From assembly GCF_030295975.1 (NCBI RefSeq), contig NZ_AP027364.1, positions 2,852,001 through 2,916,000 on the forward strand: a DNA stretch of 64,000 bases, given 5' to 3'. Position numbers and translations under genes: made by a program. Shown piece by piece: positions 19,504 to 28,453 of this stretch. Source of the stretch: Thalassotalea atypica (lineage in GTDB: Bacteria; Pseudomonadota; Gammaproteobacteria; Enterobacterales; Alteromonadaceae). The notes below the pieces were generated by a model, which had not been told where the DNA came from, ran no database searches, and saw nothing but the letters and a program-made list of their open reading frames with translations. Position 1 is the stretch's first letter. Every line of letters begins with the position of its first letter.

Positions 19504-21108
19504 ATGACCATCACAACACTGTTTACAAAGTTAAATAAGCATAGTCTGCTAGCTTTGCTGACCGTACTTTGTGTTGCCGCCGTTTTCATCTATCACTTCT
19601 TCTTTTCAGCACCGAGTTTGGCTAAAATAGCGGTTAAAGAGCCCACATTTTCATTGGTTAAAAATAACAATGAATCACAGCCGGCCAGTGCAGCTGAAAA
19701 ATCACCTACAGTTGTACAATCACCTACAGTTGTACAATCACCTACAGTTGAACAATCACCTGCAGTTGAACAGTCACCTACAGTTGAACAATTCCCTAAA
19801 GTAAAGAAGCCAACAATTGCAAAACTAACTAAGCCAGCAAAATTACAGCTTACTAAAGTAAAAACAGCAAAAGTAGAAAATTCCGCAACTGACATTGTTC
19901 AGCCGTTAGAACCTAGCCTAGAAAAAACTGAACTAGCTAGTGCTAAAATAGAAAACGATGATTCAAGCAGTTCCATTGAACTTTTTCCAGCTACGGTTAG
20001 AAAGCGTGATCAAATCTGGGATTTATCTGCCGATGTAAGAGCCGTCTATACTGGTTATGACAGAGAGCTAACTAATGGCGATGTAATCCAGGAGAATGAT
20101 TTCCTGATACGTATGCGTGGAGATGCCATCGCCACCATTTCAAACAATTTAAGAGCCGGTATAGGTATCGCGGGCACATGTGCGACAAATGAGTGCGATG
20201 CGGATTTTATCCTGCAAACCGACATACCCGGCAGTACAGGCTTAAAGCTAGGACAAATAACGATTGATGAGCTTTACTTGCATTGGTTGAGTGAAGAACC
20301 ACACCGCTTTAAAATCGCTATCGGACGAATGCAAACCCGTTCAGTGCTAAAAACAGGGGTTTTTAACAAGTCACTCGACCGGATAAACAGTAATAATGCA
20401 CGTATCAATTGGACTGATGGAATCCATGCTACTTATCAGCTTGATAACGGCTGGACATCAAATTTCATCATGCAATACAATGGCAGAAAGGGCTCAGGTA
20501 ATGTCTACCACGACGCCATAGACTTTTCGAAAAGTGATGCACGGCAATCTTACTTTGCTTCATTTGAAAACAACCAAAAGATTTCAAACGTCACTCAACG
20601 CAGTTTTGGTATTTCATATTTACCTTCCGCTTTGCTCACATCACAAGGAGCAGCACAAGAAGTGACAAACAATCATGAAGATTATGTTGGCGTGGTCGGC
20701 AAAGTCGCATGGCTATGGCCACAACAACATAATCGATATACGCTACGTGGCGGCTTTGAACTGGGTTACTCACCAACACAACCTGAACATAATATTGTTG
20801 ATATCGCTGATAACCAAGACGTCAGCGGCTTAGCATGGAACGCGGTATTTAATATTATGGACTTTTTGCCTGGGCAAAACATAGGTATTAACTATGCGCA
20901 TACCGGTGCAGGCTGGCAACTGTCGCCACAATATAAACCCAATACAAAATTAGTTGAGATCCGTTACCAGTGGCTACTCGAATCAAAAAACTTATTTGAA
21001 GCGAGAGTCCGCTGGCAAGAAGAGCTTGATGATACTCAAGCGATTGAATCGAACCCGATCCAAGAAAATCAGGCAGATTTTTATTTACGCTTGACGCGAA
21101 AATTTTAA
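19504..21108 (+). CDS. Outer-membrane beta-barrel protein with N-terminal anchor and repetitive periplasmic linker
   Basis: This is a 534-residue protein. Residues 15-35 (LLALLTVLCVAAVFIYHFFF) are a long hydrophobic segment without a clear cleavage site. Residues 60-160 are a Pro/Lys/Ala-rich linker with a hexapeptide repeat (SPTVVQ/SPTVEQ). From about residue 175 alternating strands resemble a porin or alginate-export-type barrel, and the chain ends LRLTRKF with a terminal Phe, as BAM substrates do. If the N-terminal helix is not cleaved, the protein would span from inner to outer membrane. It stands alone. Confidence 0.7.
   Translation: MTITTLFTKLNKHSLLALLTVLCVAAVFIYHFFFSAPSLAKIAVKEPTFSLVKNNNESQPASAAEKSPTVVQSPTVVQSPTVEQSPAVEQSPTVEQFPKVKKPTIAKLTKPAKLQLTKVKTAKVENSATDIVQPLEPSLEKTELASAKIENDDSSSSIELFPATVRKRDQIWDLSADVRAVYTGYDRELTNGDVIQENDFLIRMRGDAIATISNNLRAGIGIAGTCATNECDADFILQTDIPGSTGLKLGQITIDELYLHWLSEEPHRFKIAIGRMQTRSVLKTGVFNKSLDRINSNNARINWTDGIHATYQLDNGWTSNFIMQYNGRKGSGNVYHDAIDFSKSDARQSYFASFENNQKISNVTQRSFGISYLPSALLTSQGAAQEVTNNHEDYVGVVGKVAWLWPQQHNRYTLRGGFELGYSPTQPEHNIVDIADNQDVSGLAWNAVFNIMDFLPGQNIGINYAHTGAGWQLSPQYKPNTKLVEIRYQWLLESKNLFEARVRWQEELDDTQAIESNPIQENQADFYLRLTRKF
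19702..19791 (+). repeat. Five tandem copies of an 18-bp repeat
   Basis: The unit TCACCTACAGTTGTACAA and close variants recur five times in frame and encode SPTVVQ/SPTVEQ/SPAVEQ in the linker of the barrel protein. Copies differ by a few substitutions, so the array may vary in length between strains. Confidence 0.9.
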
Positions 21109-21304
21109 ATCACTTTTTAGCGTTACCTTTGCACCTGTAGGAGTGCTTTCTTCACCCAAAGGGGAAATCAACTTCACCCTATTTGTATTCTCAGCAAAAA
21201 ATTGCAACGAATACCCAGTGACGCTGATCTCGTTGAATTCCTTTCAATGCCTTTCAGTTTTGTAACGAGCTAAAATGAGCGCTGACTTCAGCATGTATTG
21301 AGAT

Positions 21305-22129
21305 TTAAGGTACTACTATTTTGGTTCCCCCTCCTAAATCCACTTTCTGATTATCCACTATTTTGTTGGAGCCTGATTTTACAGTACATTTTATTGTTGG
21401 ATCACGATAAACAAATTCGTCTCCTGAGTTAGCTTTTTTAAGATCTATTGTTTGTTTATAAGGGGTCCAAACATCTGCCCTGTAAGATATATTTGCAGGA
21501 GCTTTTCCACCGTTGTTATCGAACAGGTTATGCACTACATTTTCAATTGATTTATGATGGCCGTTTAAGCTGGGAGTCCCTGGGACCAGATTTCCATCCA
21601 GCGCATTTGCGGATCCCCCCCATTTTGCATTTACCATGTGTAAACCTGTAGCGTTGTTACCGTTACTTTGGTTTTTAAGCACCCCTTTCCAACCATGGTT
21701 ATTTACGGTGCTCGACCCTTGTGAATTTGGGTCCATAATCTCGCCCTTATTCCAAGAAACTTCAGCGTCAACACTTTCGATCCACTTTCTGGTGTCATTT
21801 TTTGGAAAATGTGCAGTTATTTCTGCACCATCGGCGTTATAACTATATTTTTGTATTATGTTACTACTCTTCCCCTTCGCTGGGATAATAGCCTTCTTCT
21901 GTACATTTGCATCTATTGAGGCACTGTTTTTATTCTCTTTGGGCTTTTCTCGTTTAGCTACTGTAATATTTGAAATTGAATTAGCATTAGCCAGCTTTTG
22001 CAACGCAACAACCTCAAAACGATTATCTACAAACCCTGAACTTTGCTTCACACAACTTTTTTTCTGACCTACAGCATTCGAGACAGTCTTATTTTTGCTC
22101 TCTTTTGGCTTAGCTATTTGTTCATACAT
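21305..22129 (-). CDS. Putative eCIS-type or polymorphic toxin effector with nuclease-like C-terminus
   Basis: This is a 274-residue protein. The N-terminal region (about 1-95) contains KPKESKNKTVSNAVGQKKS and FVDNRFEVVALQKLANA. It resembles the VDNRPEAVAQRKLQ-type N-termini of proteins linked to extracellular contractile injection systems and related secreted toxins. The C-terminal part contains GLHMVNAKWGG, NLVPGTPSLNGHHKSIE, a pattern like the GH-x-x-N-x-x-x-GG / N-L-x-P / N-x-x-H nuclease domains of polymorphic toxins. No injection system or obvious immunity gene is adjacent. AAGGATTTCGGT precedes the ATG. Its activity is an inference. Confidence 0.6.
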   Translation of the reverse strand: MYEQIAKPKESKNKTVSNAVGQKKSCVKQSSGFVDNRFEVVALQKLANANSISNITVAKREKPKENKNSASIDANVQKKAIIPAKGKSSNIIQKYSYNADGAEITAHFPKNDTRKWIESVDAEVSWNKGEIMDPNSQGSSTVNNHGWKGVLKNQSNGNNATGLHMVNAKWGGSANALDGNLVPGTPSLNGHHKSIENVVHNLFDNNGGKAPANISYRADVWTPYKQTIDLKKANSGDEFVYRDPTIKCTVKSGSNKIVDNQKVDLGGGTKIVVP

Positions 22130-22370
22130 ACCGAAATCCTTTTTGATTTTTATTGCTTGGCTTTATAAGCACTTAACTCACTTAGTACTTTTCCAAACTG
22201 CGCAATAGTTCCCTTGATGTCAGGCTGACGTTGAAATTATCGCACTCTAAGGATAGGAAAGAATGGCTAAAAAAACTCATTTTTTTGTTCATTGACAGGC
22301 GTGAGTATTTAAGTTTGGTAGACTCGTTTCGATAGTTTGCGAACAAACTCATAGAAAAAATAGAAATACG

Positions 22371-22460
22371 TTGTCGGGGTGCCGACGTCACCCAAAGGGG
22401 AAAACACGGTTTTCTCCCCTTTGGAACCCCCTCACCGCCCAAACAGCATTAGCTGAAAAG
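22371..22460. repeat. Structured 90-bp repeat, copy a
   Basis: This copy and copy b (22465-22554) are direct repeats of equal length, roughly 80% alike by eye. Each contains an inner hairpin. Here CAAAGGGG pairs with CCCCTTTG. The pair differs from copy b at positions that keep the pairing. Confidence 0.7.
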
Positions 22461-22464
22461 TTAG

Positions 22465-22554
22465 TTGTCGCGGTGGCGACTTCACACAAGGGGGAAAATA
22501 CACCGGTTTCCCCCTTGCATCCCCCTCGGTGCCCAATCAGCATTTACTGAAAAG
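22465..22554. repeat. Structured 90-bp repeat, copy b
   Basis: The second copy follows the first after 4 bp. Its inner hairpin is a perfect 11-bp stem, CAAGGGGGAAA with TTTCCCCCTTG. Its first 16 bases (TTGTCGCGGTGGCGAC) recur inverted at 23138-23153. Confidence 0.7.
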
Positions 22555-23012
22555 TGTATTTAGATGATTTTGCTATGCCTAACGAAGATACTTCCTGTAT
22601 CTCGTTAGCTCTCAGCATCCGTGCTTCGAGCAGCAAATTCATTATCTAAATTCACTTTTCAATGCTTCAAATGGGAATGGTTAAACTTGATAGGCTCGTT
22701 TCTATAGTTAATAAATAACCCAAATAGATAGAAACAAAGAGGAATATTTATACAAACCAAAGCATAACGAGATTAATCACTGAGGTTAAACGAAGCCTAA
22801 ATCTGCTTTAGCAAACGTCTGAAAATTGAAAAGTTCGTAGCTATTGCCATCATGGAAGATGGCAAAGCGCAGTGACACAAGGATTATGTTCAGGATGAGC
22901 GGTAACGTGCGGTGCCATGGAAGGCAAAGAGCGCAGTGTCATCTAAGCGTTAAATCGATAGAACTTTTATACTTCAGGTTAAGTTTGTGAGCAGCGCCAT
23001 GGCGCCTACATG

Positions 23013-23153
23013 GATGTAGGTGGTAGAGCAACGCAGGAGCAGTTGCCGAGGTTCCAAGGGGACAGCGGCGCAAGCGTCCCTTTGGGTCGATTGCATGGGT
23101 GCAGGAGGTAGGGCAACGCAGGAGCGGTTACCGAGTCGTCGCCACCGCGACAA
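23013..23153. repeat. Repeat cluster: two 38-bp direct repeats, hairpin, and inverted end
   Basis: The segments 23013-23050 and 23098-23135 are near-identical 38-bp direct repeats sharing GCAACGCAGGAGC. Between them CCAAGGGGAC (23054-23063) pairs with GTCCCTTTGG (23076-23085), resembling an inverted and diverged copy of the 90-bp repeat. GTCGCCACCGCGACAA at 23138-23153 is the exact reverse complement of 22465-22480. The whole stretch 22130-23284 holds no gene I can support. Confidence 0.65.
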
Positions 23154-23284
23154 CAAATTACAACGAACAAACAATAAATCTGACTATTTAGATTTCTAAA
23201 TCAAAGCAAATTGACTTACTTAAGAAATATCAACTTGAAATTGCTGTATTATTTTGTAATTACACATTAAATAATAAATTCAAT

Positions 23285-24748
23285 ATGGCTGATTTGATAC
23301 AAAACAATGCTAAATACGAACAGTGGCGAAATTCTCACAATTTCAACAACTGTAAATTAAAACGAAAGAACTATGGAGAATTTCTCGCCGACTATATTAC
23401 AGGTGAGCAAGACGGCTTTGTTTTAAATTTGAATGGCTCATGGGGAACTGGAAAAACTGAATTTTTAAAACGCTTTTATTCATATCTCTTAGTAAAGGAG
23501 CACCCTGTTGTTTATATAAACTCGTGGGAAAGCGACTTTTCAAAAGAGCCACTAACTGTAATCACAAGTGAACTATTAAGTCAGTTCGAAAAGTTCAACA
23601 GCGGTATAGGAAGCGAAGAAACAACTAAACGAGTAAAGCAACTGTGCGGAAAGGCATTGAAGGCTGCATTAGTTGGGGTCGCAGGTTTCACATCTGCAAA
23701 AATTTTAAACGACTCTAATATTGGCATGGAAACTATAAAGCAAATGATTGAAAGTGATTCAGAAAACTTCACTAAACAACTAACCAAAGAATATACAGAA
23801 CAAATAGAAGCCATACATGGAATTCGTAAGTCGCTAGGACAATTAGCAGAAGTATTGCAGAAAAACTATGGAGCCAAATTACCTGCAGTAATACTAGTAG
23901 ATGAATTAGATCGCTGCCGCCCTACTCACGCTATTGAGATGCTCGAAGTTATTAAGCACTTCTTCACAACTGATAACTTTGTGTTTGTTATCGCTACAGA
24001 TACAGAACAGCTGTCTCATTCCATCAAATCCGTATATGGCGCTGAATTTGACTCTAACCAATACTTAAAACGCTTTTTTGACCGAAAAGTGAGCCTCCCT
24101 GAGCCTGACTTAGAACACTATATTTCTGCAACGAGTAAGGGCTTTACAAACTATTCATCATTGAGTTTATTTCCACTTATAAACCAAGGAAATTTAGAAA
24201 AGGAAGTAAACAGTATTATTGCTAAGCTAGCTTCAGCATTTAAATTAAAAATCAGGGACGTTGATCAATTATTTAGTAAAATGCACTCCTGTTTAAGATC
24301 TATTTGTGTCATTAAAGAAGGTACTGAAAAGAAACAAATCGTCAACATTGCAGCCTTAATAATTGGTCTAATTGAACAGGATGGAAATTTTGAACCTTAT
24401 GAAAATAGGAATGATTCAAGCCATACGTATACTCCCCCAATCAATAAAGATATAGAATTTGGGCCAGATTTAAATATAAATCTTTATATAGAAAAAAACA
24501 TGCAGTGCGTCGTAACTATGGAAGTTTCAACTCAAGATCCGTGGGGAAGAAATATAACACAGCAAGAACTACCAAACCCACGTGATTTACGTAACATAAT
24601 GGAAAGCAACTCTAGTGCTGAATTGCAAAATTTCATAGGTTCATTAAGCACTAACATCAATAACTACAAAAGAGCACCTGAGCAAGCCAAATATTGGATG
24701 TGGAGTGACTTAAAAAAAATTATCGAATTAGCAGGTAATATCGAATAA
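23285..24748 (+). CDS. KAP-family P-loop NTPase
   Basis: This is a 487-residue protein. Walker A is GSWGTGKT (51-58) and Walker B with the KAP signature is VILVDELDRCRP (202-213). The KAP hydrophobic insertion is shown by ALKAALVGVAGFTSAKIL (about 124-141), which may be membrane-associated. KAP NTPases are often found in defence and conflict loci, but this one has no partner gene. It ends at a strong terminator just outside the left end of the putative mobile element. The role is unknown. Confidence 0.85.
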   Translation: MADLIQNNAKYEQWRNSHNFNNCKLKRKNYGEFLADYITGEQDGFVLNLNGSWGTGKTEFLKRFYSYLLVKEHPVVYINSWESDFSKEPLTVITSELLSQFEKFNSGIGSEETTKRVKQLCGKALKAALVGVAGFTSAKILNDSNIGMETIKQMIESDSENFTKQLTKEYTEQIEAIHGIRKSLGQLAEVLQKNYGAKLPAVILVDELDRCRPTHAIEMLEVIKHFFTTDNFVFVIATDTEQLSHSIKSVYGAEFDSNQYLKRFFDRKVSLPEPDLEHYISATSKGFTNYSSLSLFPLINQGNLEKEVNSIIAKLASAFKLKIRDVDQLFSKMHSCLRSICVIKEGTEKKQIVNIAALIIGLIEQDGNFEPYENRNDSSHTYTPPINKDIEFGPDLNINLYIEKNMQCVVTMEVSTQDPWGRNITQQELPNPRDLRNIMESNSSAELQNFIGSLSTNINNYKRAPEQAKYWMWSDLKKIIELAGNIE

Positions 24749-24775
24749 AAAAAGCGAGCCTTAGGCTCGCTTTTT
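24749..24775 (+). terminator. Rho-independent terminator after the KAP gene
   Basis: AAAGCGAGCC (24751-24760) pairs perfectly with GGCTCGCTTT (24764-24773) over a TTA loop, with flanking A and T runs. It starts one base after the stop codon and ends 17 bp before the element end. Confidence 0.92.
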
Positions 24776-24791
24776 ATCAATATTAACAATA

Positions 24792-24931
24792 TTGATCACG
24801 ACAGATCTAGATGGAAACCGCCACCCTATATTTTTCAATGACTTAGGAGGAGCATAAAAACTAATGAAGTTGGAAACTATCGAGCATTTTCAATGGTTTT
24901 AAATAAGCTAAAAACTATTCTAGTTGGAAAC
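24792..24931 (+). repeat. Left end: terminal repeat plus three spaced TnsB-site-like motifs
   Basis: TTGATCACGACA is followed by motif copies ACAGATCTAGATGGAAAC (24801-24818), AACTAATGAAGTTGGAAAC (24859-24877) and ACTATTCTAGTTGGAAAC (24914-24931). All read in the same inward orientation. Confidence 0.65.
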
Positions 24932-25008
24932 AGCTCTGAAGTCCTTATATTTAAAGGCTTTAAATTAATAGAAAGATCATTGAAGCGATGAGTTTAACTT
25001 ATACAATA

Positions 25009-25689
25009 TTAAACCCATAAGAATAGCAAAGCTGACAGTAAACTGCTTATAGCTATATGGCCAATCGAAAAAGCTATAGCTAAAACAGACTCCATTTTTG
25101 CAAGTGGAACCAGAGAACCTTGTGCTTCTGACATTTTCCAACTATCCCCGATTAACTGAGGAATCTTAAAAAAATCATATAGCATCCCTGATGAGATAAA
25201 CTTTTGGTAAACAACTATAAAAAATGCCACGTTTATTGCCGCAGAAAGCAACCAATCAGGTCCTACTTGCCCTGACACGTTTGAGAGATATAACTGTAGT
25301 GGCCCCTTCCACATCACCGAGGATATGAACGCCACAAATAGAATACCGACAAATAAGAACAGTATAGAAGCGCCAATTTTCCAAACTATATCAATCATAT
25401 TTTGCTGTATAATAGAGAGTGAACTATATTCCCTCTCTCCTGCCGTAAGTATAAGAAAACAGCAAGAACTATAAACTCCAATTATATGAAAAAACCACTT
25501 AGGTAAATCTGATAAAGCAATAACCTCTGCGGCAGCGATATATAAAACAAAATAAGAAAAAGCTAATACACCAAGGAGAGCAACTCTCCAGTTGAACTTT
25601 TGCCTAGCTTTTAATGCTCCCCACTGTCCTTCAGTGATTCCTTTCCTACGAATTTCGACTACTGCTTCTGTAGATAATATATTACTCAT
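25009..25689 (-). CDS. Uncharacterised multi-pass membrane protein
   Basis: This 226-residue protein has about five hydrophobic segments: RVALLGVLAFSYFVLYIAAA, WFFHIIGVYSSCCFLILTA, IGASILFLFVGILFVAFISS, LLSAAINVAFFIVVYQ and LAIAFSIGHIAISSLLSALL. No family is recognised. It is the leftmost gene inside the putative element, 123 bp downstream of the ART-like gene on the same strand. It could be an effector or an immunity protein, but nothing in the sequence decides. Confidence 0.6.
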   Translation of the reverse strand: MSNILSTEAVVEIRRKGITEGQWGALKARQKFNWRVALLGVLAFSYFVLYIAAAEVIALSDLPKWFFHIIGVYSSCCFLILTAGEREYSSLSIIQQNMIDIVWKIGASILFLFVGILFVAFISSVMWKGPLQLYLSNVSGQVGPDWLLSAAINVAFFIVVYQKFISSGMLYDFFKIPQLIGDSWKMSEAQGSLVPLAKMESVLAIAFSIGHIAISSLLSALLFLWV

Positions 25690-25812
25690 TTATTTCTTGT
25701 TTCCGTAATTACTTAACGCTATTTTCTTAGGAGAAATTGTTCGATTGAAAAACAGCCTACATTTACCTCAATAAAAGCCAATAAAGCTAGTATGTTCTAA
25801 AACAACTAACTG

Positions 25813-26472
25813 CTAATTGCCTTTTGTTAATTCTAAATTATTTGTGATTGCTTTCTCATCATAAAACAAGTATTGAATCCCAGCATCCATTTTTCCATTA
25901 TCAGTATATGGATCATTTTCAATTGAACCGATTCCCATCCATATACCGATAGAGATTAAACTGTTTACTATATCTTCATCCCTGGGAGCGACTTTGGGTA
26001 ACGGGGCTTTGCAGACTTTTGGCTTCAAAAATTCAAAAAAAGCTTTCGCAAAAAAATGAGGAATACTTAATAGAGAACCTTTAAAACGCTCCTTATGAGC
26101 TATTTTGCACTCAAAGTTATAATTCTGAATTTCATACTCTCTATTGAATAAAAGATCTACAACATTTCTCGATTCATCTAGCTCTAAAAAGTCGTAGTGT
26201 TCATTAAGTACCACTTTTAATTTGTCTTGGATCGACTCTGCTTGTTCATTCAGTTTACTAGAAAGCTCAATAATACAATGCTCCCGGTGTAAATAATTAC
26301 TATCAACTACAAGCTTATAAACGGATCTGCCTCTGCTGGTATAGTATTCAACAGTATCTAAGCTACTTGTTGCATAGATACCGGGGCCTAGTGGTTCTTT
26401 TTGATCATAATTACTAATTTTTTGCACTTTAATATTCGGAATTGCACCTCTAAACAGTACTTTTGGGATCAT
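25813..26472 (-). CDS. ADP-ribosyltransferase-like protein in the ddm operon
   Basis: This is a 219-residue soluble protein. The N-terminus has VLFRGA and then GPGIYATSSLDTVEYYTS followed by a strand (SVYKLVVD). That order, an Arg-containing strand and then G-x-GIY-x-T plus a helix with paired aromatics, is typical of ADP-ribosyltransferase folds. The end has GIQYLFYDEKAI, like the third conserved strand of ART proteins. The catalytic glutamate cannot be fixed by eye. The gene begins 22 bp after ddmE on the same strand, so it is probably co-transcribed with ddmDE. The activity is inference. Confidence 0.5.
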   Translation of the reverse strand: MIPKVLFRGAIPNIKVQKISNYDQKEPLGPGIYATSSLDTVEYYTSRGRSVYKLVVDSNYLHREHCIIELSSKLNEQAESIQDKLKVVLNEHYDFLELDESRNVVDLLFNREYEIQNYNFECKIAHKERFKGSLLSIPHFFAKAFFEFLKPKVCKAPLPKVAPRDEDIVNSLISIGIWMGIGSIENDPYTDNGKMDAGIQYLFYDEKAITNNLELTKGN

Positions 26473-26494
26473 GTAATTTATTTATCCTTAATAT

Positions 26495-28453
26495 TTAATT
26501 TTTGTAATTCTTTTTTAACTCTGCGCACTCGGAAAGTGTTTTGAAAGGAAATGGCAAGACCGTTGCTGACTTGTTCCTCACATAATAAGTAGCTGTCAGC
26601 TCAACGCATTTTTGCTTCAAGTAATCAGGCCCATCTAGAAATCTAATATGGTTGAATTGGCCTCGACTAAACTTGAAACCACCTTTTGGCATACCAACAA
26701 AATATGCCGAATGCTCTGCGTCATAAAAATGCCCAGTTTGAGACTCCAAATACTCATTATGCCCACCTTTCAATGAATAATTTAGAAGAACACCTGTTTC
26801 TTCAAAATATTCATCAAATAACTGTTTCTCTGCATTTGAGCGGTATTTTATCTCTGCTTTTTTAAAGTCCTCTTTATAAAATTCCTTTTTATTTGGAAAT
26901 TGTTCCAACATTGAGACTAAGCGTGGTTTTATCGGGTCGTCAGAGTCATGGTTGTTAGTTAAAAAGCTATCAATATGCTTCCTTGTCATTCCTTCAATAC
27001 TGCTTTTATCGAGTCGACTTAATATATCAAACAACACTTTGCCATCTGGTACTGCGGCAATACCCTCGTGAATAATTGAGCAAACCTGAACATCAGCTTT
27101 ACTCATGTCGATAACATAACTGATATTTTCAAAGAATCGTTGCTTTTCAGGAAGTTCAATCCCTAAATCATCAAAGTAATATTCATCTCCAGATTCATAA
27201 GTAAACTTACCATCTTGGCACTTCATGATATGATAGATGAGAGGGTCTTTTTGATATCGTTGCTCTACCGATACAAACCAATAATTATCATTAAACTCTT
27301 GAATCAAAAACTGTTGTTTCTTGCATTCCAACTTTATCGCTATTTCTTTCACCCATGTATCAATCAACACCTTCAACCCCTTGCTGTCCTTTGAGGTTAT
27401 GGTGCTGGTATATACGCTTTGTGTAGCAGAACTACGGTTGTAAAAAGATTGTTTTCTATCTTCTAAACCAGCATTTTCATATTCATTTTTGCTATCTAAC
27501 ACAACCAGTAACGGGGTGTTATCATCAACTTCATCAGGAGATATGAAAGTAACATCTACAGGCCAAGCCTCATTTTTAAGTGCTTCAAAACCCTCAGTTG
27601 AAAGTGAGGCATTAACAATATTAATACCGCCAGCTTCATTAACAACATCATAAATCTTGTTGTAAACACTTTTGATTTCAGCGTTACCATATTGTTGACG
27701 CCAATCAGCATTCACTTGTTTCAGTTTGATTTCTAACGCTCCATCAAAAACCTTATTAATTAGCTCAATGTAATGATGCAAAGCACCTGTTCTAGACTTT
27801 CTTAAAGAAATTGGTTTTTGCCCTGAAATATCAACAGCATTGCTTGTGAATTTTCCTTTGCCAGGACTATGAATAATCAATGAGCCTTTTTTATCTCTGT
27901 TCAACATTCCCGTCATCATGTCAAAAGAGTACTTAGTCGCTTGTTCAATGTAAGCAGGTGATTTAAATACAATCTCAGTTGGGCAAAAAACAGTACCTTT
28001 AAGATCAACAAACATAGAGTTAAACCGAACACTTTCTTTAAGATCAATACTTACACATTTATGTATTGTTTCTTTTCTGTAAGTATCAGCTCCAAGATAA
28101 AAGTATGTTTCACCTAACCCAGAGAACACCTGTTCTCCGGCCAGCTTCCCCAAAGCCCTTGTCAGTAAACGAGTAATTAAAAGATCATCACAATCTAAGA
28201 AGCTAGATTTTACAAAACCTATATCTGGTAGTTTTGCAGGTGCCTGGGAATCTTTACTCAGAAGTATCCAGTGCCTACCACCATGGGAAATCAAGCCTAA
28301 AGGAGATGTATGTTTATCAATTTTTGCAAGCCGCTTACCATAGGTCAATTGCTTAATATCTGAAGAAAAACTCACCTGATATAAACAGAACCTTTCGTCA
28401 AGAACTGAGTGTGTTATTGATACATCAATTAAGGTTGTTAAGCTCTTACTCAT
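26495..28453 (-). CDS. ddmE: DdmE, Argonaute-like component of the DdmDE plasmid-defence system
   Basis: This is a 652-residue protein. The segment PLLVVLDSKNEYENAG onward looks like an Argonaute MID domain: Lys334, Gln345 (in ATQSVY) and Lys374 (in EIAIKL) have spacing close to the guide 5'-end-binding K-Q-K residues of prokaryotic Argonautes. No classical DEDX tetrad is evident, as expected for DdmE. The pairing with a roughly 1200-residue helicase-nuclease gene, the lengths and the order match DdmDE of Vibrio cholerae, which removes small plasmids using a DNA guide. AAGGAATT precedes the ATG; the start overlaps the ddmD end by 8 bp. Confidence 0.8.
   Translation of the reverse strand: MSKSLTTLIDVSITHSVLDERFCLYQVSFSSDIKQLTYGKRLAKIDKHTSPLGLISHGGRHWILLSKDSQAPAKLPDIGFVKSSFLDCDDLLITRLLTRALGKLAGEQVFSGLGETYFYLGADTYRKETIHKCVSIDLKESVRFNSMFVDLKGTVFCPTEIVFKSPAYIEQATKYSFDMMTGMLNRDKKGSLIIHSPGKGKFTSNAVDISGQKPISLRKSRTGALHHYIELINKVFDGALEIKLKQVNADWRQQYGNAEIKSVYNKIYDVVNEAGGINIVNASLSTEGFEALKNEAWPVDVTFISPDEVDDNTPLLVVLDSKNEYENAGLEDRKQSFYNRSSATQSVYTSTITSKDSKGLKVLIDTWVKEIAIKLECKKQQFLIQEFNDNYWFVSVEQRYQKDPLIYHIMKCQDGKFTYESGDEYYFDDLGIELPEKQRFFENISYVIDMSKADVQVCSIIHEGIAAVPDGKVLFDILSRLDKSSIEGMTRKHIDSFLTNNHDSDDPIKPRLVSMLEQFPNKKEFYKEDFKKAEIKYRSNAEKQLFDEYFEETGVLLNYSLKGGHNEYLESQTGHFYDAEHSAYFVGMPKGGFKFSRGQFNHIRFLDGPDYLKQKCVELTATYYVRNKSATVLPFPFKTLSECAELKKNYKN

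Noticed and set aside
22182-22442. 86-residue minus-strand ORF
   Set aside because: It runs through the 90-bp structured repeat and has neither a ribosome binding site nor protein-like composition.
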